In this document: piece by piece, positions 10,068 through 18,939 of the stretch
How positions within the stretch are numbered: position 1 is the stretch's first letter
How the letters are laid out: each line of letters opens with the position of its first letter
NCBI RefSeq assembly: GCF_007752135.1
Contig: NZ_CP036298.1
Span: 5,452,859 to 5,516,858 of the forward strand
Origin: Aureliella helgolandensis
GTDB lineage: Bacteria > Planctomycetota > Planctomycetia > Pirellulales > Pirellulaceae
DNA: 64,000 nt
Direction of reading: 5' to 3'
The notes under the pieces: generated by a model
Database searches by the model: none
Told to the model about the DNA's origin: nothing
Seen by the model: only the letters and a program-made list of their open reading frames with translations
Program-made: the position numbers and the translations under genes

Positions 10068-11540
10068 ATGAAATACTTAACCATTTTCTCGCTTGCGGCT
10101 GTCCTTCTTTCGATATCTTGGACAACGCTTTGCCGTGGCGATGAGAATCGCCCCAACGTTGTTCTGATCTTTGCCGACGATTTAGGCTACGGTGATCTTG
10201 GATGCTATGGCGCGTCCAAGGTGCAGACACCCAATATTGATCGTCTAGCCGCCGAAGGACGATGGTTCACGGATGCTCATTCGGTTTCAGCTGTATGCAC
10301 GCCCTCGCGTTACGCGCTGTTAACGGGCGAATACCCTTTGCGTGCGAATGGAGGCGCAGGAGTTTGGGGGCCGGCGCCCGTCACTTCTCCTCTGATCATC
10401 GATACGGCCAAGCAGACGATCGCGGATGTTTTCAAGAGCAGCGGCTACGCGACGGCCGCTTTCGGGAAGTGGCATCTGGGGTTCGGCAAGGGAAAGAACG
10501 ACTGGCAGGAACCGCTCGACCCAGGTCCGCAATCACTCGGTTTCGACTACTACTTTGGAATGCCGGTGGTCAACAGTGCACCGCCGTACGTTTTCGTTGA
10601 AAACGATCGCATCGTCGGCAGTGACCCCAACGACCCTCTGGTTCATCTTGGCAAGAATGCAAACGACGCGACACCGATCACCCCCATTCCACCGGAAGCT
10701 GCGCAGCGAAGCCCCAACCAATTCGGCGGGGCGAAGGAGGCTCACGAGTTATTCGATGACTATCAGGTCGGAACAACTCTCGCAAAAAAATCGGTCGCGT
10801 GGATCAAAGAACGCAAAGACAAACCGTTCTTTCTCTATTTGGCAACCACGAATATTCATCATCCCTTCACGCCCGCCAAGCAGTTTCAGGGGACCAGCCA
10901 GTGTGGACTCTATGGCGACTCGATCCATGAGCTGGATTGGATCGTCGGCGAAATTCTTACGTGCCTCGAAGACAATGGGTTGAGTGATAATACGCTGGTG
11001 ATCTTTACCAGTGACAACGGTGGCATGTTCAACCTCGGCGGACAGGCTGCGTTTAAGTCTGGGCATCGACAGAACGGCGATTTGCTGGGGTTCAAGTTCG
11101 GCGTTTGGGAAGGTGGTCACCGCGTTCCGTTGATCGTGCGCTGGCCGGGCAAAGTGAAAGCCGGTACCGTGTCCAACCAATTGATCGGCAACGTCGACAT
11201 GCTCGCAACGTTTGCGGCACTCACTGGACAAACGTTGGAAAAGACTCAGCAGGCGGACAGCGTCAACATGCTGCCTGCCATCACCGGCGAACCGGCGCAA
11301 CCAATACGCGACCATCTGGTTCTCGCCCCGTTCAAAAACACACACCTATCGCTGCGGAAGGGAAAGTGGATGTACATCCCGGCTCGCGGCAGCGGTGGTT
11401 TCGGAGGGCGGAAACCTGGCACTCACACTTTCGCCGGCCCGCCAGCGGTCAGCTTTGTGGGTTCGGTCAACAGTGATATCCACGACGGCAATGTATTGCT
11501 CATTTTGCAAGTGTGTCATGAAACGCGTGGTAGAGTATAG
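10068..11540 (+). pseudogene. Sulfatase truncated at its 3' end by an IS3-family element
   Basis: The ATG at 10068 gives a signal peptide (MKYLTIFSLAAVLLSISWTTLCRG) and a normal sulfatase core: ADDLGYGDLGCYG, AVCTPSRYALLTGE (Cys77), FGKWHLG, TSDNGGM. Native coding stops at base 11491, codon 474, after SFVGSVNSDIHDG. The last ~16 codons (LLILQVCHETRGRV) come from the IS left end. The usual C-terminal segment with the ELYDLxxDPxE motif is missing and is not found beyond the element. The catalytic centre is intact, so a shortened protein might be made, but folding is doubtful. Confidence 0.88.
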
Positions 11541-11564
11541 CGGTTCCATAAAGGGTATCGCAGA

Positions 11565-11885
11565 ATGTCAACACGTAAGATTTTAACGCCAGAACAGAAG
11601 ATAGCGATTGTACGCGAGCACTTGATTGAGAAGGTGCCCGTTTCAGAGGTCTGTGACAAGCACGGGATCAGTGTCGTCAATTTCTACAATTGGCAAAAGC
11701 TGCTGTTTGAAAACGCAGCAGGCGCATTCGAGCGTAAAAAGAACGCCGCCAACGTGCGTATGCAGCAGGATGCCAATGCCGCCAAGATCGAGAAGCTCGA
11801 AGCGAAGCTGCAGCAGAAAAACGAAGTCATTGCCGAACTACTGCAGGAGCACGTCGAGCTAAAAAAAGAGCTTGGGGAATCTTAA
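11565..11885 (+). CDS. IS3-family transposase OrfA (HTH subunit)
   Basis: 106 residues. It starts STRKILTPEQKIAIVREHLIEKVPVSEVCDKHGISVVNFYNWQKLL, the helix-turn-helix DNA-binding part of IS3 transposases, followed by a leucine-zipper-like coiled coil (KIEKLEAKLQQKNEVIAELL). It ends 36 bases before the first possible orfB start, and an A7 run at 11861 allows -1 frameshifting to make the full OrfAB transposase. Confidence 0.92.
   Translation: MSTRKILTPEQKIAIVREHLIEKVPVSEVCDKHGISVVNFYNWQKLLFENAAGAFERKKNAANVRMQQDANAAKIEKLEAKLQQKNEVIAELLQEHVELKKELGES
11861..11867 (+). other. Programmed -1 frameshift site (A7) joining orfA and orfB
   Basis: In frame the sequence reads CTA AAA AAA GAG, i.e. A AAA AAA. 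The -1 frame is open from here through KKRAWGILNRTWVPHEQRDAV into orfB, with no stop. This is the standard IS3-family arrangement for producing the OrfAB fusion. Confidence 0.8.
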
Positions 11886-11920
11886 ATCGCACCTGGGTTC
11901 CCCACGAACAACGTGATGCG

Positions 11921-13012
11921 GTGGTCGACTTCGTACGCAAATGGACGGCGGCCACGGATGTTACCAGCAAGCAACTGCTTACATGGGTCGGATTATGGTC
12001 ATCGACTTTCTCTAACTGGAGTCGGAGTTACGGACGGACCTACGAGCACAACGGCTGGGTACCGCGTGACCATTGGCTCAACGAAGAGGAGAAGCAGGCC
12101 ATCCTCAAGTTCCATTTCGATCATCCACTGGAGGGCTATCGGCGGCTGACCTACATGATGATTGACGCAAACATCGTCGCGTGCAGTGCCGGGACGGTGT
12201 ATCGCGTACTCAGCAGCGCGGGCCTATTGCGTAGAAATAGTCGTAAGTCAAAAAAGGGGACTGGCTTTCAGCAACCTCTTGTGGCTCACGAACATTGGCA
12301 TATCGACATCTCTTACTTGAACATCGCAGGGACGTTTTACTTCATGGCGACCGTACTCGACGGCTTCAGTCGTAGTGTGGTGCACTGGGATATTCGTGAG
12401 AAGATGGAAGAGATGGATATCGAGGTCGTGCTGCAAAAGGCACGAGAAAAGTATCCCGATGCGCGACCACGAATCATCTCTGACAACGGGCCGCAATTCA
12501 TCGCCAAAGATTTCAAACACTTCGTGCGATTGTGTGGCATGAAGCATGTGCGTACAAGCCCGTACTACCCGCAAAGCAATGGTAAGATCGAACGATATCA
12601 TCGCACGATCAAGAGTCAGTGTATCCGGCCACTGAGCCCCTTGAACTTGGAAGAAGCTAAACGCGGAGTAGCCAAGTTTGTGGAAGATTACAACACCGTA
12701 CGTCTACATAGTGCTGTAGGCTATGTAACTCCGCAAGCGATGCTCGAAGGACGGCAGCAAGCGATCCTTGAGGAGCGTGACCGAAAGGTCGAGGAAGCCC
12801 GCATGTTACGAGCACAATCGCGTGCAACCAAACGTCAGAAAGCGACGCCGGGATGTTCGGACGCTCCGCTAGGAATAAGCTATGCTAACAGCAATGCTGC
12901 GGAGGATAGAGCACTGCTGGGAAGCAACTCGAGCGCCGCATCATCGCCGTTGACAAACATCCGTGGAGGGCAACATGAGCCCTCATTAGTCACTAGGGTT
13001 CCAGCACATTGA
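11921..13012 (+). CDS. IS3-family transposase OrfB (DDE integrase domain)
   Basis: 363 residues as a free ORF, probably made mainly as the C-terminal part of an OrfAB fusion. The rve catalytic core shows the DDE triad in HWHIDISYLN, IISDNGPQF and NGKIERYHRT. The HTH-like region GYRRLTYMMIDANIVACSAGTVYRVL precedes it. It catalyses cut-out/circle transposition of the element. No internal stop or frameshift is seen, so the element may still be active. Confidence 0.92.
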   Translation: MVDFVRKWTAATDVTSKQLLTWVGLWSSTFSNWSRSYGRTYEHNGWVPRDHWLNEEEKQAILKFHFDHPLEGYRRLTYMMIDANIVACSAGTVYRVLSSAGLLRRNSRKSKKGTGFQQPLVAHEHWHIDISYLNIAGTFYFMATVLDGFSRSVVHWDIREKMEEMDIEVVLQKAREKYPDARPRIISDNGPQFIAKDFKHFVRLCGMKHVRTSPYYPQSNGKIERYHRTIKSQCIRPLSPLNLEEAKRGVAKFVEDYNTVRLHSAVGYVTPQAMLEGRQQAILEERDRKVEEARMLRAQSRATKRQKATPGCSDAPLGISYANSNAAEDRALLGSNSSAASSPLTNIRGGQHEPSLVTRVPAH

Positions 13013-13055
13013 CGAGCTTGTTAATGGCCCCCAAGGCGCAAAATCCTGGGGGTTT

Positions 13056-13073
13056 GGGGGCTAGCCCCCTTTG
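13056..13073 (+). terminator. Possible terminator of the transposase gene
   Basis: A perfect palindrome GGGGG-CTAG-CCCCC (13056-13069) is followed by a short T run, 44 bases after the orfB stop and inside the IS right end. The T tract is short, so it may equally be a structural element of the IS end. Confidence 0.4.
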
Positions 13074-13173
13074 CATCCAAACAACCGAAAATTCATTTCT
13101 TTACTATGCTATTCTCAATCCGCGTTTTCACATCTTAGGCTGAACCAATACACCCGACCAGCCGACCAGCATC

Positions 13174-14769
13174 ATGTCGGGTGGGAAGTCTGTTTCAATC
13201 GAATCCCTGCTACGCGAAATGCTTGACCGCGATTCACTGGCACGTTTCCCGAAACAGGATTTCCGGCTAAAGCAGGCTAGTAGTTACGATCGCTTGTCAA
13301 AGACTCCCGACGAGCCCAAAGGTTGGTTTAGTAATGTTGACCGCAGTACAAGCGACAAACAAAAGAATTTCGTTCGCACGGAAGAGAACAACGGTCGTAA
13401 AGAATGGGTGGTCATGGAAGACAAGGGTGCGGGAGCGATTACCCGTGTTTGGGTTCCGTGGCCGAACCAGCTGAAACCCGAAACGGATACCGTCATACGA
13501 TTTTACTTGGATGGCGCTTCTGAGCCGACCATCGAAGGTAATATGTTCGAGTTGTTTCAAGGAAAAGGACTCGTACCATTTCCTTTGGCCCACGAGTCTC
13601 TTCGCTCGGCCGTGTCCTTCTTTCCGATTCCGTATGCCAAGAGCTGCAAGATAACGATGTCGCACCATCCATTCTTCTTCCAGTTCACATACCGTGATTA
13701 CAACGAAAATGTCGAAGTGCAGACATTCTCGATGGACGATTTCCAGGCGGTTGAGTCCTTGATCGAAACGACCTGTCAGTCACTCTTGCACCCCGCGAAG
13801 TCAGTCCGTGGCGAAGTTGTGAAACGAAAACAGTCCGTCGAAAGCGGACTGGACGTTTCCTTACCACTACCCGACGGCACTGCGTCGGTCCGAACATTAT
13901 CGCTCAACCTGGACAACTATGACGACCCGAATATTACTCGACAAGTCATTCTAAGAATGAGTTTTGACGAAAAGGAAACTGTATGGTGTCCTATCGGTGA
14001 CTTCTTTGGTAGCGGTATCGGCTTGAACCCGTTTCAAGGTTGGTATCGCACGATTAACGCTAATGGTACGCTGACCTGTCGCTGGGTAATGCCGTACCAA
14101 AACAACGCGATGGTCTCGATCCTGAACTTGAGCGATAAGCCGGTGGATGTCGAGCTATCGGCAACGGTCGACGATTGGAAATGGGACTCGTCCAGCATGT
14201 ACTTTCACGCGGGTTGGCGAGGCCGATATCCCGTTCCGACGAGGCCGTTTTCCGATTGGAACTACGTCAAACTCAAAGGGCGCGGCGTCTATGTTGGCGA
14301 TACGCTGACGGTGATGAATCCCGTGTCGAGATGGTGGGGTGAGGGAGACGAGAAAATCTACGCCGATGGCGAAGCGTTCCCGTCGATCTTTGGCACAGGC
14401 ACCGAAGACTACTACGCCTACTCATGGGGAGGTCGCAGTACCGACTTCTACGAACACCCATTCCACGCCCAAACGTTCAGTCACAAGTACAACAAACTGA
14501 ACCGCAAGCCCAAGATCGACGAAAAGAATACGCAAGGCTTTAGTACTGAGACTCGCACCCGCGGACTCGATACGATTCCATTTGCGTCATCACTTCAACT
14601 TGACATGGAAGTTTGGTCTTGGACGGATTGCGACATGGGATACGGAGTGGGTGTCTATTGGTACGGCGATGCGGATACAACCTCCAACCACAATCCGGAT
14701 CCCACCGAAGCGCTCAACATTCCGGTCGTCCCAATAGCCGAAAACGTATCCGTGAGCGAACCGAACTGA
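13174..14769 (+). CDS. DUF2961 protein, probably missing its signal peptide
   Basis: 531 residues. SIESLLREMLDRDSLARFPKQDFRLKQASSYDR, VVMEDKGAGAITRVWVPWP, YRDYNENVEVQTFS and GTGTEDYYAYSWGG form the characteristic DUF2961 signature, a family of secreted jelly-roll hydrolases associated with glycan-degradation loci (some members act as fructosidases or arabinanases). The visible start lies 22 bases after the IS end and lacks the signal peptide that relatives have, so the 5' end was probably removed when the IS rearranged the locus. Without export the product may not work. Confidence 0.85.
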   Translation: MSGGKSVSIESLLREMLDRDSLARFPKQDFRLKQASSYDRLSKTPDEPKGWFSNVDRSTSDKQKNFVRTEENNGRKEWVVMEDKGAGAITRVWVPWPNQLKPETDTVIRFYLDGASEPTIEGNMFELFQGKGLVPFPLAHESLRSAVSFFPIPYAKSCKITMSHHPFFFQFTYRDYNENVEVQTFSMDDFQAVESLIETTCQSLLHPAKSVRGEVVKRKQSVESGLDVSLPLPDGTASVRTLSLNLDNYDDPNITRQVILRMSFDEKETVWCPIGDFFGSGIGLNPFQGWYRTINANGTLTCRWVMPYQNNAMVSILNLSDKPVDVELSATVDDWKWDSSSMYFHAGWRGRYPVPTRPFSDWNYVKLKGRGVYVGDTLTVMNPVSRWWGEGDEKIYADGEAFPSIFGTGTEDYYAYSWGGRSTDFYEHPFHAQTFSHKYNKLNRKPKIDEKNTQGFSTETRTRGLDTIPFASSLQLDMEVWSWTDCDMGYGVGVYWYGDADTTSNHNPDPTEALNIPVVPIAENVSVSEPN

Positions 14770-14781
14770 AAGAGTAGCGGC

Positions 14782-14850
14782 GGCCGCACGCCAAATTGCG
14801 CTGTCATCTTTGTTGATGATCTCGGATACGGTGACATCAGTTGTTACAGC
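14782..14850 (+). pseudogene. N-terminal sulfatase fragment
   Basis: Translated from 14791, the sequence reads PNCAVIFVDDLGYGDISCYS, the metal-binding start of a sulfatase with its conserved DDLGYGD. It then runs directly into the ~185 bp repeat at 14850, so the rest of the gene is gone. No start codon or signal peptide remains. This would be a sixth sulfatase of the cluster. Confidence 0.8.
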
Positions 14851-15031
14851 CTCCCAGTAGCGCCCCCTCTTCATAAGCATTCTCTGTTTCGGAAATGACG
14901 CGAACACAATGAGCACGGTGGTTTAGCGATTTCGAGTCCCGTTCGGTCCCGTAGAGCGGACGCTACCGTTTACTGAAAACCTGACACAGAAGTGGGGGTT
15001 TGAGAAGTTCTCACTTTGAAGCTTGAGCATC
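14850..15031 (+). repeat. ~185 bp dispersed repeat R4, copy 1
   Basis: Closely similar sequence occurs at 26061-26244 and 39419-39601, all in the same orientation. Shared landmarks are CTCTTCATAA, GAAATGACGCGAACACAATG, TTAGCGATT-CGAGTC and GACACAGAAGT, ending GCTTGAG. No protein-coding signature is convincing, though short open frames run through each copy. This copy begins exactly where a sulfatase fragment stops. Confidence 0.85.
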
Positions 15032-15423
15032 GGTTGGCGGCGTCTCTGTCGGACGATGGAACAGGCTAGTGATGGGCTGCCTACTGACCGCGTGCATCCT
15101 GACACTTGGTACCGCTCGAACGAACTGCTCTGATTGGCGGCGACGATTCTCACGTCCGTCACAGCACTACTCTGGCGCCACCCTCGTCGTCCCATTGCAG
15201 TCGCGTTGCGCCCCCAATGGCCCACGCATGCTCTTCGGACTAGCGGGGTACAAAAACCTCGCCACTTCGATCATTCCAAGATTTGCAAGGGATCAGCAGA
15301 CCAAGATGGCAGCCATCATTCATCCGCTTCTTGCACTCCAGGCCTCCCTCTCTCGACAGGAACTTGCTCGACAAGTACCGAGCTTAAAGCCCAGAACCGA
15401 ATCTTGCGAAGTTACTTAGCTTC
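15032..15423. other. Intergenic debris with a degenerate transposase scrap
   Basis: No intact gene. The only recognisable part, about 15315-15417 on the + strand, reads IHPLLALQASLSRQELARQV and, after a one-base frame change, ELKAQNRILRSYL, which resembles the start of planctomycete integrase-type transposases (LARQVxYLKxENRILRSKL). The catalytic domain is absent. Confidence 0.5.
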
Positions 15424-15503
15424 TACTCAGGCGGGAGTTACACCCGCTAGCCATTCAAACATCTCCAGTTCGATTCTTGCATATCTCGGTTCTGCCTATT
15501 CGT
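15424..15503 (-). repeat. Orphan end of repeat R1 with an attC-like half site
   Basis: The + strand segment CTCAGGCGGGAGTTACACCC followed by CATCTCCAGTTCGATTC matches the right end of the four ~545 bp R1 elements at 41.2, 43.9, 47.8 and 53.8 kb. It ends with GGTTCTGCC, resembling an attC end. It lies 25 kb from the cassette array, so pieces of the array or of R1 have spread. Confidence 0.75.
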
Positions 15504-16092
15504 CATTGCTGTGTGACGTGACACGTTCTCGAGGTGGCGGCCCAATCAGGACGGCCACATAAGCCAGCGGCGTTTCACCTGGAATCGCCTTTCTTTTTCC
15601 GCGAGCAGAACAAGGCAGCACCGGCTCAACGGCTCGAGTGCCAGGTTCATCCACCAGTGTGACCTTCGCCTCGTGCCCCCCGCCTGGATCCCAGCCACCA
15701 ACGAGAACCAACACGCGGCCATCTTTGCGTTCAGGAAGGTCGCCGCTAACAGGGCAAAAGCCACTAGAGTTCTTGCCGACAAGACTACCACTCCAGACGC
15801 GATTGTCGACTTCATCGTCCTCAAGCAGTCCGTCACAAACAGGCACCCAGTCTGTGACAGCGAAATACTCGGGCTCGCCCAGTTCTTTGAGTTGCTCTGC
15901 AACCCAGGACTCGACGGCTGGTCCATCCTGCTTCGGAGTGCGAGTGATGACCGGCATGATCACCTTGACGAACACCTGATTGAATCGCTGCCGCGCGATC
16001 GATGCTGGCGTTGGATTCTGGGCGGGTAGCTCAGCAGCAAAAGTCGTGAGTGTGTAGAGAACCAACAGTAGGGCGAGGCTACGACATCTCAT
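15496..16092 (-). CDS. Secreted protein of unknown function
   Basis: 198 residues with a signal peptide (SLALLLVLYTLTTFAAELPAQ). The mature part contains IARQRFNQVFVKVIMPVITRTPKQDG, FAVTDWVPVCDG and GRVLVLVGGWDPGGGHEAKVTLVDEPG. No family is recognised. The 3' end runs into the R1 fragment, so the last residues (PPPRERVTSHSNDE) may not be original. A hairpin repeat lies 12 bases upstream of the start. Confidence 0.6.
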   Translation of the reverse strand: MRCRSLALLLVLYTLTTFAAELPAQNPTPASIARQRFNQVFVKVIMPVITRTPKQDGPAVESWVAEQLKELGEPEYFAVTDWVPVCDGLLEDDEVDNRVWSGSLVGKNSSGFCPVSGDLPERKDGRVLVLVGGWDPGGGHEAKVTLVDEPGTRAVEPVLPCSARGKRKAIPGETPLAYVAVLIGPPPRERVTSHSNDE

Positions 16093-16103
16093 TCACTTGT
16101 CGG

Positions 16104-16170
16104 TAGTGGACGAGGCCCGCGCGTCCCGATGGATAGTCAGCTCATTGGGACTCGCGGGCCTCGTCCACTA
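16104..16170. repeat. Long hairpin (REP-like inverted repeat)
   Basis: Arms begin TAGTGGACGAGGCCCGCGCG and, reversed, TAGTGGACGAGGCCCGCGAG, about 26 of 29 positions matching around a short loop. It lies upstream of the minus-strand gene ending at 16092. There is no T run, so it looks more like a REP/MITE-type repeat than a terminator. Confidence 0.75.
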
Positions 16171-16508
16171 TAGCCTTCGTCATCTGCGTCCCGCGCGCTC
16201 CACGCCGCACACTTGCCCCAGTGTACGCACAGTAGTTGCCATTTAGATTGGACAAATGGATTGATCTTTTCTGCCTTTTCGCTATTCGTGGACGATTGAT
16301 TCGCGAACGTCGCATTCACTGAGTGTGTTAAACTGCGTTTTGAATACCGCCTGCCTTCGATTCTCGTAGCCCACAATCCAGGAAGTGGAACGAAGATTGC
16401 ATGTGCGAATCAACTCAGCCCCCAACAGGGCAGTGAACAGAATGCGAAGTCCAACATTCACTGTTAAGTATCGGCGGTACCTTCCACCTCTTCGATAAAG
16501 GAATAGCT
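16171..16508. other. Intergenic region without a recognised gene
   Basis: A 79-codon minus-strand open frame (16137-16376) overlaps the hairpin and has no family features, so it is not called. The last 150 bases probably hold the promoter of the cytochrome gene at 16509, but no clear promoter boxes were found. Confidence 0.4.
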
Positions 16509-17912
16509 ATGAAAGTTCTCAGCCGTTTCCCCGCTTACACCAGATATGTGGGGGCTATTGCCGCTTCATTACTTGCCGGAACTGCGACACTTGCCCAAGA
16601 TGCTCCGCCGTCCAGCTACGCTCCCGTTGTCGAACAAGAATCATTCGAAACCGTCGTCCAGCGGATGAGTGCCGCCAAGGCTGAGATCGCTGCCAAGCAC
16701 TCGGCCCTCCTAGAGCAGCGATACGACCTTTCGGAACGCATCGACGAAGGAGTGCAAATGTCGAAAGGGAAAGCCGTTCAAATCGGCGTTCGAGTGAAGT
16801 TGCCAAGCGGTGTGACTTGGGAACAATTAGGCGTAATGAGTCCTGCGGAAATCAAGAGTCGCGGTTTGTGGCCAGCCGGTTTCTATCCACTACCGCATCC
16901 CAATCACCCGGAAGGCGGGATGGTCTTTCCGGATTTTCATATCGACGAAATCAAGAAGCAAGAAGGCCGCGATCTCACTCGCTTCGATCTTGATTTTGAC
17001 CTGCCGACACATTTTCTGCCTGAGTTTCCACCACCAATCTATTTGACGACGCGACCTGATCTGGGCGACGTTTCGCAGGGCAAAGTCGTCACAATCGACA
17101 ACTATTACGGTTTGTTCAACGGAATCCTGAACCCCAAGCAACTCGAAGGGCTGCGTTTGCTGGTCATGCCGACGCAGCAACAGCAGTTTAATTCGACGCA
17201 CGATCGACGTTCGCTGAAAGCCTCACGCGGTGTGACCTGTTTCGATTGTCACGTCAACGGTCATACCAATGCCGCAACGCATTTGGTCGGCGACATCCGC
17301 CCTCAAGAGTTTCGCCATCGGATCGATACTCCGACACTGCGTGGAGTGAATATCCAGCGACTATTCGGATCCCAGCGAGCCCTGAAGACAATTGAAGACT
17401 TCACCGAGTTTGAACAGCGTGCCGCATACTTCGACGGCGATCCAGTAATCGCGACGAAGAAGGGCGTAAACGTTTTGGAGCGGGGAAGTCAGGTCCATTC
17501 CATGGCCGAGTTTGAAGCCATACTCGACTTCCCGCCCGCTCCCAAGTTGGACGTCTTCGGCAAGCTCGACGAGAGCAAAGCGACCGAGCAGGAATTGCGC
17601 GGTCAAGAATTGTTTTTTGGCAAGTCGCAGTGTGCCGTATGTCATCCCGCGCCGTACTACACCGATAACCTGATGCACAACATGCAAGTGGAACGTTTTC
17701 ACGAACCTAAAACGATTCTAGGCCGCAGGGCCGTCGCCGATGGGCCGATCAAGACCTTCCCTCTTCGCGGTATTAAAGACTCGCCGCCGTACTTGCACGA
17801 TGGTCGGTTGTTGACGTTGGAGGACACGGTGGAGTTCTTCGACCTCGTCACTGGCGTAAACCTAAATGCTCAAGAAAAGTCCGATCTCGTCGCGTTCATG
17901 CGATGTCTATGA
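16509..17912 (+). CDS. Di-haem cytochrome c (cytochrome c peroxidase-like)
   Basis: 467 residues with a signal peptide (GAIAASLLAGTATLAQ). Two haem-binding CxxCH motifs are present: CFDCH (Cys244-His248) and CAVCH (Cys375-His379). The late segment LRGIKDSPPYLHDGRLLTLEDTVEFFD is typical of the bacterial cytochrome c peroxidase/MauG superfamily. It probably works in the periplasm, reducing peroxide or oxidising a substrate. The N-terminal ~190 residues are family-specific and of unknown role. It stands alone. Confidence 0.88.
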   Translation: MKVLSRFPAYTRYVGAIAASLLAGTATLAQDAPPSSYAPVVEQESFETVVQRMSAAKAEIAAKHSALLEQRYDLSERIDEGVQMSKGKAVQIGVRVKLPSGVTWEQLGVMSPAEIKSRGLWPAGFYPLPHPNHPEGGMVFPDFHIDEIKKQEGRDLTRFDLDFDLPTHFLPEFPPPIYLTTRPDLGDVSQGKVVTIDNYYGLFNGILNPKQLEGLRLLVMPTQQQQFNSTHDRRSLKASRGVTCFDCHVNGHTNAATHLVGDIRPQEFRHRIDTPTLRGVNIQRLFGSQRALKTIEDFTEFEQRAAYFDGDPVIATKKGVNVLERGSQVHSMAEFEAILDFPPAPKLDVFGKLDESKATEQELRGQELFFGKSQCAVCHPAPYYTDNLMHNMQVERFHEPKTILGRRAVADGPIKTFPLRGIKDSPPYLHDGRLLTLEDTVEFFDLVTGVNLNAQEKSDLVAFMRCL

Positions 17913-18589
17913 CACCCGATATGGTCGCATAGGCGACGAGCCATTCCAACTCTCTTCCCACCAGCTATTCAGGTCGATGGTCATCGTCAGCAGGCAATGC
18001 GACCTGCCGCACCTCACGTGTCATTCGTTGGTCAGAATCTGCATTGCCGACGACGATCAGTACTTTTTTCGCAACTCGGCTTTAGGGAGAGACTTCGCTG
18101 GGTGGTCGGACGACCAAGGCTGACTACGGAGTCCGGCCCCGGCGAGCCTTCCGGTGTACGCACCGATACGCTATGGATTCGGCGGGCCAGGACTTGCAGC
18201 CGTTGTTGCAAATACCGTTTGACGGTGTTTTGCTCTGCGCAAGCCTACGCAATGTTCATGCCCAATCCTTCTATGCGAGCGGCAAAGGTGAGTTTCCCAA
18301 AACGCGAACACCTTACTCTATGCTCGCCCCTTTTTTAGCGGAGAGGGGGCTGACGGCGGTAAATGCAATCCCGCAGCTCGCTCCACAAGTTTCCGCTTCG
18401 GCGAGATTGCTGCGGCAATCGTGCAATGGTAGTCCGAGCGATTCTCGGTAATAATGGCACGACACTAACAGGGCAGGGCGTGCGCCGGTCAATGGATTTC
18501 AGTGATTTGAATCGGAGAATTGTTGAATGTCCCGCGTCGAAGAGCAGCACGCTACGCCGTTGGATCAAGAAGAGTTTTCGGTGACGAAC
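17913..18589. other. Intergenic region without a recognised gene
   Basis: About 680 bases between the cytochrome gene and the second IS element. Short open frames exist on both strands but none has a family signature, signal peptide or credible ribosome-binding site. Confidence 0.4.
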
Positions 18590-18660
18590 TGGCGTGCTCC
18601 CCCCAACCTGCTCCATGAGTTATGAAAGTCTATTAGCCCAAATGGCGAATGGACTTTTTT

Positions 18661-18939
18661 ATGAAGAACCGCAAACGACACTCCCCAGAGCAGATCTTTA
18701 TGAAGTTGCGAGACGCTGATGCGATGCTCGCAGCAGACAAGAGCGTCGGCGAAGTGTTGCAATCACTCGAAGTGAGCCAAGCGACTCTGAGCCGCTGGCG
18801 AAGTCAATATGGTGGAATGAAGAGCGAGGAGGCCAAGCGTTTGAAGCTGCTTGAGCAGGAAAATAGTCGCTTGAATAGGATCATTGGCGATCAAGCTCTG
18901 GACATTCAGATGCTGAAGGAAATCACAAAGGGAAACTGA
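18661..18939 (+). CDS. IS3-family transposase OrfA
   Basis: 92 residues from the ATG at 18661 (an ATG at 18649 adds MDFF). RKRHSPEQIFMKLRDADAMLAADKSVGEVLQSLEVSQATLSRWRSQYGG is the HTH of this IS3 subgroup, followed by a coiled coil and the typical ending QALDIQMLKEITKGN. The orfB frame is -1 relative to it. The gene itself is intact but its partner is not. Confidence 0.88.
   Translation: MKNRKRHSPEQIFMKLRDADAMLAADKSVGEVLQSLEVSQATLSRWRSQYGGMKSEEAKRLKLLEQENSRLNRIIGDQALDIQMLKEITKGN

Larger units (their letters stand above)
11492..13152 (+). mobile_element. IS3-family insertion sequence, apparently intact
   Basis: About 1661 bp. The left end reads TGTATTGCTCATTTTGCAAG and the inverted right end TGTATTGGTTCAGCCTAAGA; both then continue with a TGAAA(A)CGCG block and a GAG-ATAGC block, giving imperfect terminal inverted repeats of about 40 bp. 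It carries orfA and orfB in the 0/-1 arrangement. The flanks are GGCAA on the left and CCCGA on the right, so no 3-5 bp target duplication is visible; together with truncated genes on both sides this suggests a deletion after insertion. A remnant of the same right end lies at 26295-26553. Confidence 0.88.

Noticed and set aside
16137..16376. 79-codon minus-strand frame upstream of the cytochrome gene
   Set aside because: Begins in noncoding sequence, ends in the hairpin repeat and has no family features.
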